Shown: one piece after another, positions 1 to 10,020 of the stretch
How the letters are laid out: the number at the start of each line of letters is the position of its first letter
Numbering within the stretch: position 1 is the stretch's first letter
Assembly: GCF_963422355.1 (NCBI RefSeq)
Contig: NC_085087.1
Span: 1,935,521 to 1,999,520, forward strand
Source: Corticium candelabrum
Taxonomy: Eukaryota > Porifera > Homoscleromorpha > Homosclerophorida > Plakinidae
Length of the DNA: 64,000 nucleotides
Direction of reading: 5' to 3'
Notes under the pieces: generated by a model
Database searches by the model: none
Seen by the model: only the letters and a program-made list of their open reading frames with translations
What the model was told of the DNA's origin: nothing
Made by a program: the position numbers and the translations under genes

Positions 1-770
1 GAAAGTTGGCAAGACTAAAAGTCATGATATAACTGTGAAATATAGAGTCCAATCTATAAGAAAATGCCGTAATTAAAAAGAAGATTTATTAGAGTAATAA
101 TCAAACAATTGTGTCGACCATTACGTGTCTACGTATACATAGCAGTAAAATTAATTAAAAAGTAACATAATTTATATATCTTGCAACACGCTAACGTGCC
201 ATTTGACTTTTGTTAAATTACAGCAAGTATCCGAATTGCAGCAACACTTAGCACATTAATTGAGACCGCATAGTGATTCAGAACGTTATCGAGAATTTAG
301 GGGCTCAGAAGGCACTCTGTCGCTATGTTCGAAACACTTTATACTTAATTAATTAATTAAATGAGTTGGATAACTGTTGATTTTGCACATACAGATTTGA
401 CCAGATCTTGTTTACTGCACCACAGCTGGTTGCTACATGCTAGCAGTGCTTGCAATCATTATTTGTCATATGTGACTCAGTATTTTGGGAAGACATAAAC
501 AAAGCTGAAATTGTTAATGTCTGAATAGATGAATGCCTAGATTTGCGAGCCTCATTACTATTGTAAAACTTTCTGGAGACCTGTTTACACTCTTGAGTAT
601 TCTCAGAATCACCTCGACAGTTTGCGGTCATGTCCTACGGTTCTGAGTGCTCGGTAGGAACGGTAAGAAACGTCCATTTCGCGGTTAAGTTAAATGAGTT
701 CAGGAAAATTGATTATACGAGTAAGCTGTGCAGGATCTTAGATTGCTTATGTCAATTAAGCAAAGAAAAA
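1..770. repeat. Diverged direct duplication, copy 1
   Basis: This stretch matches 3347-4045 in the same orientation over nearly its whole length with many substitutions and small indels. Shared landmarks include the runs gtcgctaygttcg, agatcttgtttactgc and gagtattctcagaatcacct in the same order. No conserved reading frame survives in both copies, so the unit looks non-coding. The short minus-strand frame at 440-631 is broken in the other copy. The right end of this unit abuts the inverted pseudogene that starts near 771. Confidence 0.8.
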
Positions 771-865
771 GTCTCTAGATACCGTTTGGCAAGAATCAGA
801 CTTATAGAGTTCTACAAATGTAACAATTTGTGTGCATGATAAAGCATAAGAACGGCTTTATATAA

Positions 866-916
<51 letters not shown>

Positions 917-1805
917 GGTGGTAGTATTTTACCGTGGTGGCAGTTAGGTATTCGGTCTCATTGACTTTTACACGTTTTTGTCTGCTGTTGGAAGTGTTGA
1001 GAAAAAATGAAGTCCATGCATCGTCAGTCGCATGATCGTTTTATTGTAAAGATCTCGTTCGATATCAATGGTTTTTCTTCGAATTCGCAGTTGTAGCGTT
1101 TTGTCAGAAGTAATTGAAGGAACACTCAGAAACTCTTCGACACACAATTCAGACGTAGTCTAAGGACACGAACAGAGCGATGGAGACAAGTCCTACATCG
1201 AAACATTACATTATTTCACAAGAGTTAGGAGAATTTCCATAATAATAACTAGACCTACTTTTGACTACGTTCTTTCTGATCTACAGTTAGCAGATGGAAT
1301 GTGTGTTGAACCTGTCTTCGTATCAATCCTGTAAAATCAGAATAGAGGCAAACTGCAGCAATTAAACGAGAAAGCTTAGAATCCCATCATGCCGACTAGT
1401 TGACAATGAACTAAATGACCAACTCTTGAGATCTGTTTGACGATATATTGTCGAGTTGAAGCCCGCACGCGTCCTAATTAATTAGATACTTGCACCTTCT
1501 ACTGTCGTTTACAGATCTCGTCGACACGTGATGCAACAGTCATTTCAAGTCCACAAGTTAAGAATTGAGGGGAAGAGAAAGATGAGAATATTTAGAGCAC
1601 ACGCAGGGACTATTTTGACCTTAGCATTTAGAGTAGCTATATGAACATGCTGGCATAAAGCGAAGCCAACACACTTACATACTTTTGTTAGTTGTTTCCT
1701 TTTCTATTGGGGCTTCCTGCATGGCGTAAAGTCACATGATATAATGCTCATTTTAAGTAAAGGTTGAGATACCAAAAAAGACGAGGATGTCCGGCAAATT
1801 AGTAC
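771..1805 (-). pseudogene. Inverted, decayed copy of the secreted beta-trefoil-like gene at 6356-7312
   Basis: Read on the minus strand, this block aligns with about 5955-6985 of the plus strand. It covers upstream sequence, the signal-peptide exon (about 1310-1390), exon 2 (about 935-1190) and the start of exon 3 (about 770-812), in the right order. It is dead: the start region reads Met-Met-Gly-Phe-stop where the intact gene has Met-Ile-Gly-Phe-Gln, and exon 2 carries frame-breaking indels. Intron 2, 70 bp in the intact gene, has been enlarged by an (AT)n tract at 869-913. The copy stops within exon 3, where the separate direct repeat begins, and at its other end stops next to the (CA)n array. 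It is a duplicated genomic segment rather than a retrocopy, because introns and upstream sequence are included. Confidence 0.85.
869..913. repeat. (AT)n microsatellite
   Basis: About 45 bp of pure TA dinucleotide, located inside intron 2 of the inverted pseudogene copy. The intact gene has no such tract at the equivalent place. Confidence 0.95.
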
Positions 1806-1817
1806 TACACTGATAGC

Positions 1818-1819
<2 letters not shown>

Positions 1820-1886
<67 letters not shown>

Positions 1887-1945
1887 GCACGCACACACAC
1901 ACACACACAGACACACACACACACACACGCACGCACACACACAGA

Positions 1946-1984
<39 letters not shown>

Positions 1985-1987
1985 GCA

Positions 1988-2030
<43 letters not shown>

Positions 2031-2063
2031 ACACACACACACACACGCACGCACACACACAGA

Positions 2064-2098
<35 letters not shown>

Positions 2099-2099
2099 G

Positions 2100-2137
<38 letters not shown>

Positions 2138-2145
2138 CACACAGA

Positions 2146-2194
<49 letters not shown>
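1820..2194. repeat. Compound (CA)n/(CT)n microsatellite
   Basis: About 375 bp of CA dinucleotide interrupted by CACG steps and three near-identical blocks of agactctctctctctc (about 1942, 2061, 2143). The recurrence of the CT block with its flanks suggests a higher-order tandem unit of roughly 80-120 bp. The long open frames across it are low-complexity artefacts. Confidence 0.95.
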
Positions 2195-2196
<2 letters not shown>

Positions 2197-3346
2197 CTAA
2201 TTTATATAAGATGTAACAGTTTCTATAGAAGCAGAGACTTAGCCTAATTGTTTTATAAGTTTCTACAATTCTTTGTCTTGAAAAAAGGTTACACTTGAAG
2301 TTATGGTTTTACTTTAGTCACTTAATTAGTTAATTAAAAAGAGCCCTAAAAATTAGAAATTCTTTGGAGCGGTCAATGCGGTTCTGGGAAATTGGTGGTG
2401 AGTTGCTCTGACAAAGTATAGTTAAAGATTGTGGACATAAAACTATTTCGGGTACTGAGACTTTTCATCGTTGAGATTATTACAGATTACATGGTTAGTC
2501 AAACATTCGAAAGGATGTCAGACGTGGGCTTAAGATAAGGAATGAATCCAGTCATGATCGACTGAAGGATGGTTTCCAAGAACCTATGATATGGGTTAAG
2601 GACTTAAAGCCAAATATTTACATAGACATAAAGCAGGACTGTCGGTTAAAGGCATATTTACATTAACTGTAGATAAAATGTTGCACGTAGGAATAATGTA
2701 GATATACTGTAGTTTGTGTTGTCTGTATAGCTTGTTTGGTTTGTAGCATGTTAGCTGTCTTATGTCTTAGTTGTTTTATGTTTGTTTCAGAAAGAAACTG
2801 TAATCTTTACTTTGGTGTGACATAATTAATCGTACATATATTCATTCGTGTCCGTAGATGTAGAACAGTCTCAAGCTCGCTTATGACATCTAATGCTAGA
2901 CATTTCTTGTTTCTTAATTAAATGTACGTGTATTTCATTGTCTAAAGTACGATAACTTATGCCCATGCTCTTTCCCTTAAATCTGTAGTCTATAATTATG
3001 TTGCTTCTGGAAAATACACGTTTTCCAAGATAATGACGCGGGTACTACAGTATCTATCGATCTATAGCGGAAACTGAACTAAATCATATACAAGTCTAAC
3101 GAATTCACTGACGTGCATGCGTTTGACAAATGCAAAGTAGTTGCGTGAATTTTGAAAAAAAGCGTACCGAAGATATCGACGATTAATTTTCGTACCTCCC
3201 TTTATTCCCAATAATTGTTCTAACTGGGAGAATAGCAACCATGTTTGAGGAATCTATGTGTACGTTTATCGGAAACAATTAACCTTGTGGTTATAGTTAC
3301 GTGGCAATGTTGTACCTCGTGGGGAATCTGTGCGTACTTTAGGAAG
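2195..3346. other. Intergenic, no recognisable gene
   Basis: AT-rich sequence with frequent stops on both strands. No domain, splice-consistent exon chain or repeat structure was recognised. Confidence 0.5.
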
Positions 3347-4045
3347 GAAATGTTGGCAAAGTTAATGGTCATGCAAGTGAAATATTACGTCTAGTCTAAT
3401 TGACAAAAATGCTATCAAAAGAGAGGATCTATGATATTAAGAATCAAACATTCGTAACAACCAGTATGTGTCTATGTGTATGTAACAGTTACCTTAATTA
3501 AATTTACATAATTTGTATCTTGAATCATGTATACCGTCCACTTGACTCTTGATAAACTACAGTAAGAATCCGAAATATTGCAACACTTAATTAGCACTTT
3601 AAACAGTACTGTGACTTAGAGAGTTTATCGAGAATTCAGGGGCACAGTAGGCATTTGTCGCTACGTTCGGAGCACCACACGCTTGAACGAGTCCGAATCT
3701 CCGATAACTTTGCGTGAACTGCACAAACGCATTTGACTAGATCTTGTTTACTGCGCCCCATCTGATTGCTATTGTAGCAGTCTACTTGTATGCAGTCTGT
3801 CATATATGCATATCTCAGCATTGTAGGGAAGTCACAAACAAATTGCTCTAGTGTATGATTGTATGAATAGACGAAGGCCTAGATTTGTTACCATTTGAAA
3901 CTTTCTGGGAACCATTTTACGCCTCTGAGTATTCTCAGAATCACCTCGAGAGATTTACGCTTCTGTCCCACAATTCTGAGTGGGCGGTGGCGAACGGTAA
4001 GAAACATGCATAAGTGCACGAATCCAGGAAAAGCCAATTATACGA
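3347..4045. repeat. Diverged direct duplication, copy 2
   Basis: Second copy of the 1-770 unit in the same orientation. The match fades near 4045 after a shared ttatacgaga run. Neither copy contains a frame intact in both. Confidence 0.8.
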
Positions 4046-4216
4046 GAACGCGGTTGTAAACTCGGTTGCTAGATGTAAGTAGAAATTTGCTTATTCCATA
4101 AAGTAAAATCTGAGGTAATGAGTGACATGTACAGAAATTAGAAGCAACTTGGACGTGAACAACTAGTGAGCGATTCTCCGATCTACACTTTACCACATAA
4201 ATTCTTGTTTTAATAA

Positions 4217-4475
4217 CCTATTTCTGTTTAAACCATCGTGTAACAATCTTTGTATGAAATTGAAACAAGCATATTCTAGGAAGTCTATTTGGTATAGTGA
4301 GTCACTTTGAAACAATGTACATATGTATTCACAATAAGATTGCCTACCTACTTCTGTTCAAATCATTGTGTAACAATCGTTGTATGAAATTGAAACAAAC
4401 ATATTCTAGAAAGTCTATTCGGTATAGTGAGTCACTTTTAAACAATGCACATATGTATTCACTAAGATCGCCTAT
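4217..4475. repeat. Two tandem units of 130 bp
   Basis: Positions 4217-4346 and 4347-4475 are the same unit in tandem with roughly 90% identity by eye. Both contain gtaacaatc.ttgtatgaa followed by ggtatagtgagtcactttt/g. Short frames across it are incidental. Confidence 0.9.
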
Positions 4476-6355
4476 GTCATTTAAATATATATAAATTATT
4501 TTCAACTCAATTTGCACCTTATTGCTGCCAAGTCCGGAAACAACAACTACAGCAAAATCATACAAAGAATTCATTGTCCTCTAAGGTTTTTGCGTTTCTC
4601 AAGTCTTCAATTCTTTGCATATGGATCTGCTTGAGAGTGAGGCTCACTTCACTCAGTAGACAATACTGAGATATTAATTAATATTATCTAGATGCTATTT
4701 GCTACTATGTAGTGTAGTTACTGATATTGTAGTATAATATAGAGTTTGAGATGAATCTTCTAAGAGGTATTTCAGCAAATAATTACTTTAGGCGTTTTCT
4801 CAACATGAATACTGCAAAACAGAATTGCAAGTCGAATTCGTGGATGTCAAAATAATAGATCAGGTGTAGGCATGATTTCTCTATCGGGGTTTCCAGCTAT
4901 AATATCAGAAACAAATATAGTTTACAAACCAATTAGAAAGGTTTTGCTAGATCTCTATCATGTAAAGAGAGGTCATCAGATGATTTCGGGCAATAGTTAC
5001 TGCAAGCAGTCTATGTGCTTTTGTTGGAAACGCTTCTCAACAACCCCACAAAAGTGTAACGATAAAACAATTGCAAAAAATATTTCTATTCTAAATTTAG
5101 TTGATTATAGCTATTAGGGCAGATGATTTTGTGACCTAGTTTTAGGTACACTAGATTGATAGATAAACAAATCACTGAATATAATATATAAAATTAATAA
5201 AAAAAATTATATAAAGAGAGCTGTTTGCTTGTCTGTCTGTCCATCTGTCTGTCCTATTTATACATTTCAAACATGATTTATTACGGACTAAAGAAAGTAA
5301 CAATGGCAAACTACGAAGTTCAGCAGGTCCTATAGGGCCGCTCCATACCTATTAATATCAATTTCTTGTTGTTTGTCATTTGATTAATACATAAATTAGT
5401 GTGGCCATAGAATGTTAGAAAATAGGTATGGTTTAACTAGCTGAGTAACTGTTTGAAAATATTCCGCAAGTAGTGCGAGTCTTCTGACTCACCTTGCTAT
5501 TTAATTAAGCAAAATTCTCAACCCGACCTTTGTTATATTATTATTAATTAAATCAAAATGTTACAAAGAATGCATCCAATCTCTAAAAGCGTTTACCATA
5601 CCTCAACGGGGAATTCACGTAAACATCATGTGCCTATAGCAAAAGATTGGGAAAGTTGAACACCAGGTGGAAGTACAGCAACCTTATCCTCTAATTTGTG
5701 ACTGCATGTCACATGGTTGGGGTACTGGGTACTCTACCTACGGCAGCCATTCAGTGACAAACCTAGAGTCATCATTTGACAATTTGGAGAACGGAAATAG
5801 GCTAAATAACAAGGATGACGGAGGACGTCCGAGCAAAGTACGGTTCATCTAAATCTCTCCCTTATTCTGTCCGATTTCTCCAAATTGCGTTTTAGTCGTG
5901 CATATAGGTAGGTGTCCACGCGCCGACTGCAGGTTTCTATCCGTCCAGTTTTGGTTAAGTACCCTGCTTAACGTCCTCGTCTTCCTTCCTATCTCAACCA
6001 TTACCTAGAATGAGGATCATGTGACAGAAGAGATGCATGCAGGAAGCCCAAAGAGGAAGGAACTAATGGTATATAGTATTTCTGTGTGGCTTCGCTTTAG
6101 GCCGGCTTGTTTGTGGAGCTACTACTCAAATGCGAAGGTCAAAACTTTCCCTGTGCTCCAAAAAATTATTACCTTTCTCTCCCCCTCAATTTTTAGAACG
6201 TGTGGTCTTGAAATGACCGTTGCATCACGTGTCAAAGAGATCTGTAGGCGACAGTTGAAGGTGATTGTATATAAGGCGTATACAAGCCTCAAGTCGACAA
6301 TATCGTCAAAGAGATCTCAAAACTTGGTCATTCAGCCTATTGTCAAATAGTCATC
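4476..6355. other. Intergenic and upstream region, two unassigned small frames
   Basis: Contains a short (TGTC)n tract near 5225-5252 and two small plus-strand frames, 4872-5117 (81 aa) and 5667-5852 (61 aa), with no recognisable domain or neighbouring exon. The section from about 5955 is the upstream region of the next gene, and it is also present in the inverted copy. Confidence 0.4.
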
Positions 6356-7312
6356 ATGATTGGATTTCAAGCTTGTCTAAGCTCTCTCGTCTGCTTGCTG
6401 CAGTTTGCCTCTATTCTGATTTCTACAGGATTTATACGAGAAACAGTCTCAGCACACATACCATCTGCTGACTGTAGATCAGAAAGAATAAAGTCAAAAG
6501 TATAGTAATTATTATAGGAATTCTATAGACTGTTGTGGAATAATGTTATGTCTTGATGTAGGAGTTGTCTCCATCGTTCTGTCCGAACGAGTTTTCTATC
6601 GCTTTATGGAAAGTTTGTCCTTATGCAACGTCTGAATTGTGTGTCGAAGGGTTTCTGAGTGTTCCTTCAATTGCTTCTGACAAAACGCTACAACTGCGAA
6701 TTCGAAAGAAAGGATTAAGATCGAACGAGATCTTCACGAGGAAACGATCAAGCAAAACGACTGAAGATGGACGCCATTCCTTCTACACACTTCAAACAGC
6801 AGACGGCAAATGTGTAGAAGTCAATGAGAACGGATACCTAACTGTTTCCACCACCCAGGTAATACTACAGTACCCAAGTTATGCAAGAAGCCGTTTCTTG
6901 TCCTCATACCATATTGTTACATTTGTAGAACTCTGATTCTTGCCAAACGGTATTCAGAGACTTTATTTCTTCGACAAACATTTTGGCAGCGTCCCCAAAG
7001 CGTATATGTGCTCTGCACCAAAGTAAAGCAACGCCGGACCGCGCGTACGTGCTGAGATTCAACGAGTATGGTGAACAAAATCCCTTACTGCTACAGAATC
7101 CTTCAAACTGCACTCGTGCATTGAAGCCAAAAAGTCCGTCGTGTAAGAACGGAAGCGACGTTGAAGTGGACAGTCTTCTTGGGATAACTTACGGCGACAT
7201 TCAAACGACAGCGTTTAGAGTTTTCTACGACCTGGCGTCTAATCAGACGTGTCACAGTATCCTGTCACATGAAATCCAGGACTGTTGCAATCTACAGAAG
7301 AAATGTTCATAA
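6356..7312 (+). CDS. Secreted cysteine-rich protein, beta-trefoil-like, 274 aa
   Basis: Three exons: 6356-6499, 6562-6858, 6929-7312, joined at phase 0 by short GT-AG introns of 62 and 70 bp. Exon 1 gives a classic signal peptide: Met, then a hydrophobic core around residues 7-25 (ACLSSLVCLLQFASILI). The mature protein is Cys-rich. Residues about 100-150 have the rhythm of a beta-trefoil lobe (FYTLQTADGKCVEVNENG, then LTVST and a later VFRDF), but it is not close to any family I can name. Several N-glycosylation sequons lie near the C-terminus (NQT, NGS, NCT). The start is supported by the signal peptide and by its conservation in the inverted copy. The likely site of action is outside the cell; the function is unknown. 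FGF or fascin-like folds are possible relatives, but this is inference. Confidence 0.7.
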
Positions 7313-8744
7313 ACTATTTTAGTTTTAAAACATTTGTTATTGTCATCGAATAAGCGAATATGATGTTATCAAGATGAGCTATCTTTTTTATAAGTCGAAA
7401 GTTTTTATATGATAATTAGTGCGGTTTTTAGTCAGACATCTGACATGGTGTGCAATGATAAATTACTTGATTTTGTTAATTAAAGAAGGCATTGAAAGTT
7501 GAACTTGTACAAGTTTCAAAGGCGATGCTTTAGTGTATACTCTTGCAATGTACTGGCTAGTACGCAACGTGCGTGCAGGTTGTTTGGTCGCTCGGCTTAC
7601 AGTCTGTTATAGCCAACTTAATATAAAAGTTGAAAACAAATGTAGCGACGCCTAATCTATCAGCAACGCCAGTTCGACACGGACAAAAATAGATATTATC
7701 TACAACCGAAGCGTAAAGAATTGGAGCTACTGTACGATTTGCAAGACGATCATTGCAAGTCTCGATTAGTTTTCTATCAGACTAAAATCTGATATACAAA
7801 CATTCAATTCTTTGAATTTTGATTAAATAACTACATACAATAATTTTATTGATGACTTTGACTTACAAATTAGACTCCAATTACTAACATTTAATTAACG
7901 GATTGTAAATGCGATGTATTTGATATAGTCTATTGCTACATCAATAGTGATATCGTCATATAGCACAAAAGAATTCTGCATGTCTGAGACACTTTAAATG
8001 CTCTAGATAGACTAACAGCTGGCATCATACGATAAAACGCTCAAACAAAACAACGCTAGATTTACAGGGGCGTGATTTATTAGGCATGTTCCAAGTTATC
8101 CGTGAGGTGGATGCGTCTAGACCTTGGATAAAGGATCCCTGGCAGTAAGATGTACTTTCTACACGCATGCTATATTTTATTTGTCAACTAGAGCGATAAA
8201 AGACAGGCAAAGTTTGCCGGAACGGTACTCGAGCAAGATAAAACTAGTTAAGGCATGTTACGGGTTGTCTATGACGTCACATCTTCCACTGTGGTAATTA
8301 GTGTGATAAACCCCTCAGTTTTTAGACCCACGTGACACCCTTGGAGGGCTTGTGAAGGATATGACATGACAGCTGTTGCAAGTTGCCAACAAGACAGGAG
8401 AGGAAGGCAACAAACCCAAACTTTCTGGGGTATCATTATTGAGGCTTGTTCTCCTCGTCATGAAACATTCTGGTCGTTAGCGAAGAAGCCACTAGTTAAT
8501 ATCTTCACTGCAGAAGTTGTTAGTAACTCTATGCAACGTAGATGTTTAGGACTGCTTAATTCTCAAAACCCAATATTAAATACAATAATAATTTATCAAA
8601 CCACACTCTTAAAATGTGGGGATAGCGCCTACTCTAACCCATACATAGTACGTGACACCCCTGATTGGCCGCCCTCTAATGCGCGCCCAGGCTAGAAGTC
8701 TAGATTGCGAGCGTTAGGAAGGTCTGCATACAGCGGCCTCATCT
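7313..8744. other. Intergenic, no recognisable gene
   Basis: AT-rich with only short incidental frames, including one at 8366-8695 with no domain. It leads into the microsatellite-rich retrotransposon region. Confidence 0.5.
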
Positions 8745-8796
8745 TTCTGTCTGTCTGTCTGTTTGTCTTTCTGTCTGTCTGTTTGTCTGTCTGTCT

Positions 8797-8831
<35 letters not shown>

Positions 8832-8832
8832 A

Positions 8833-8898
<66 letters not shown>

Positions 8899-8933
8899 AT
8901 GTATGTATGTATGTATGTATGTATGTATGTCAA
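8745..8933. repeat. (TCTG)n/(TATG)n microsatellite
   Basis: About 190 bp: TCTG units, an internal block of TCAG units (about 8797-8833), then TATG units. The frames reading VCLSVCLS are artefacts of the repeat. Confidence 0.95.
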
Positions 8934-9084
8934 TACATATATTTCTTATACAAGACATTATTACAGCCTACGCTAAAAATCAGCAAGTTCTAAGAGAACT
9001 AGGACCCAAGAGGTCCCTTAGGTACAACTAAGAGTCAAACAGTTGACAATAAGCTAACAGAGTTACTAATGGCAAGCACCAACT

Positions 9085-9345
9085 GAGTCACCACTATACT
9101 AGACTCCGCTCATCTTCTGCAGTAACACTTTTGCATTGCACTGCTGCATCGCAATTGAGAATCGCGTCCTCCAGTAGTTCTTGAACTCGTCCTGTCTGCA
9201 TTCATTTGTCCATATTGCTGTTGTTGAGAGCCGCTTGAGATATTTTTTGGCCTCTTGCCCCCACTGAACAAAGTGGTCCATCACCAGAGGAATGAAAATT
9301 CAGTGTAGTTCCACAAGGACGTGCCTTTTGGCGTATTTCTGTGTG
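9085..9345 (-). mobile_element. RLE-type non-LTR retrotransposon, C-terminal fragment, inverted
   Basis: The minus frame reads PLVMDHFVQWGQEAKKYL, then KNYWRTRFSIAMQQCNAKVL, ending at a stop near 9099. It is clearly homologous to the end of the two better copies nearby (PLVFEHFGRWG...FWRKRLSITLQKCN at about 9640-9800 plus; PLVFEHFGGWG...HWRRRLSVQLQRCN at about 10250-10440 minus). Upstream, part of the endonuclease region is replaced by the microsatellite at 9345-9434, and the DVSIAHP motif reappears in the palindrome arm at about 9470-9485. It is a rearranged, dead fragment. Confidence 0.8.
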
Positions 9346-9461
9346 TCTGTCTTTCTGTCTGCCTTTCTGTCTGTCTTTCTGTCTTTCTGTCTGTTCGTCT
9401 GTCTGCCTGCCTGTCTGTCTGTCTGTCTGTCTGTCGAAAACAGACAGACAGGCAGACAGAC
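9345..9461. repeat. (TCTG)n turning into (CAGA)n
   Basis: The tract reads TCTG/TTCTG to about 9434, then gaaaa, then CAGACAGG units to 9461. The repeat therefore switches strand and can form a hairpin, immediately beside the longer palindrome. Confidence 0.9.
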
Positions 9462-9517
9462 AAGGGTGAGCTATCGAAACATCACAAAAGAATGTGATGT
9501 TTCGATAGCTCACCCTT
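9462..9517. repeat. Perfect palindrome, 25-nt arms and 6-nt loop
   Basis: Arms 9462-9486 and 9493-9517 are exact reverse complements around the loop aaagaa. Both arms encode the retrotransposon motif CDVSIAHP, one on each strand. It is the junction of two head-to-head copies of the same element. Confidence 0.95.
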
Positions 9518-9986
9518 GGAGCAAAGATATTATTAAAGGTGCAGCCAGAGAAGGTGGCCATGCAGCAGCTAAACGAGAGGCAGCAAAGTCAAAAAAATAC
9601 TCAGAGGAATCGCTTGCGGATGGATCGAAGCCTATAGTTGTCCCACTCGTCTTTGAACACTTCGGCAGATGGGGCTTAAAGGCTGACGAGCTGATGAATG
9701 AACTGGGGAAGAAGGCGAGAGGCTTTGATGGAAGAAGAATTGCGGTAGAGTTTAAAACCTTCTGGAGGAAAAGACTGTCTATTACTCTTCAAAAATGCAA
9801 CAGCAGAGTGATTTTGCGGAAGCTGTCAAGGCTTTCTGTGCGCTCATTAGGAGATGACAGTGTTTTGGGAGTAGATAGAGACATTCAGTGTTTTACTCAT
9901 TAGCAATAGTCTCGGACTACAAGTAGAACATTTCATTTTAACAATAACTGTTTGTAGTAGTGAAGATTGTTGACAATAAACTTGAT

Positions 9987-9987
<1 letters not shown>
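9493..9987 (+). mobile_element. RLE-type non-LTR retrotransposon, 5'-truncated copy
   Basis: The open frame reads CDVSIAHPWSKDIIKGAA, then LVFEHFGRWGLKADELMNEL and a terminal FWRKRLSITLQKCN, with a stop at 9901-9903. This is the last part of the restriction-like endonuclease and C-terminus, with a 3' UTR ending in gttgacaataaacttgat. It runs straight into a (TCTG)n tract at 9988. It is intact in frame over its length but lacks the reverse transcriptase. Confidence 0.85.

Positions 9988-10020
<33 letters not shown>
9988..10020. repeat. (TCTG)n shared by two element 3' ends
   Basis: Eight TCTG units separate the 3' end of the plus-strand copy from the 3' end of the minus-strand copy, so the two elements are tail to tail on one microsatellite. 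Confidence 0.9.

Noticed and set aside
440-631. 63-aa minus-strand frame as a gene
   Set aside because: The equivalent frame in the duplicate at 3347-4045 is broken by several stops.
1704-2190. Long minus-strand frames of Cys-Val repeats
   Set aside because: They are translations of the (CA)n array; the same applies to frames at 20493-20930, 33404-33627, 55239-55653, 55850-56330, 57700-57969 and 58776-59141.
6990-7312. Acceptor at 6988-6989 for the last exon of the secreted-protein gene
   Set aside because: It would join out of phase with exon 2. The acceptor at 6927-6928 gives a phase-0 join and adds an in-frame stretch that is also present in the inverted copy.
8366-8695. 109-aa plus-strand frame as a gene
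   Set aside because: No domain, signal or neighbouring exon; the composition looks random.
9292-9461. N-terminal part of the open frame at 9292-9903
   Set aside because: The first part reads through the TCTG tract. Only sequence from the palindrome on is retrotransposon coding.
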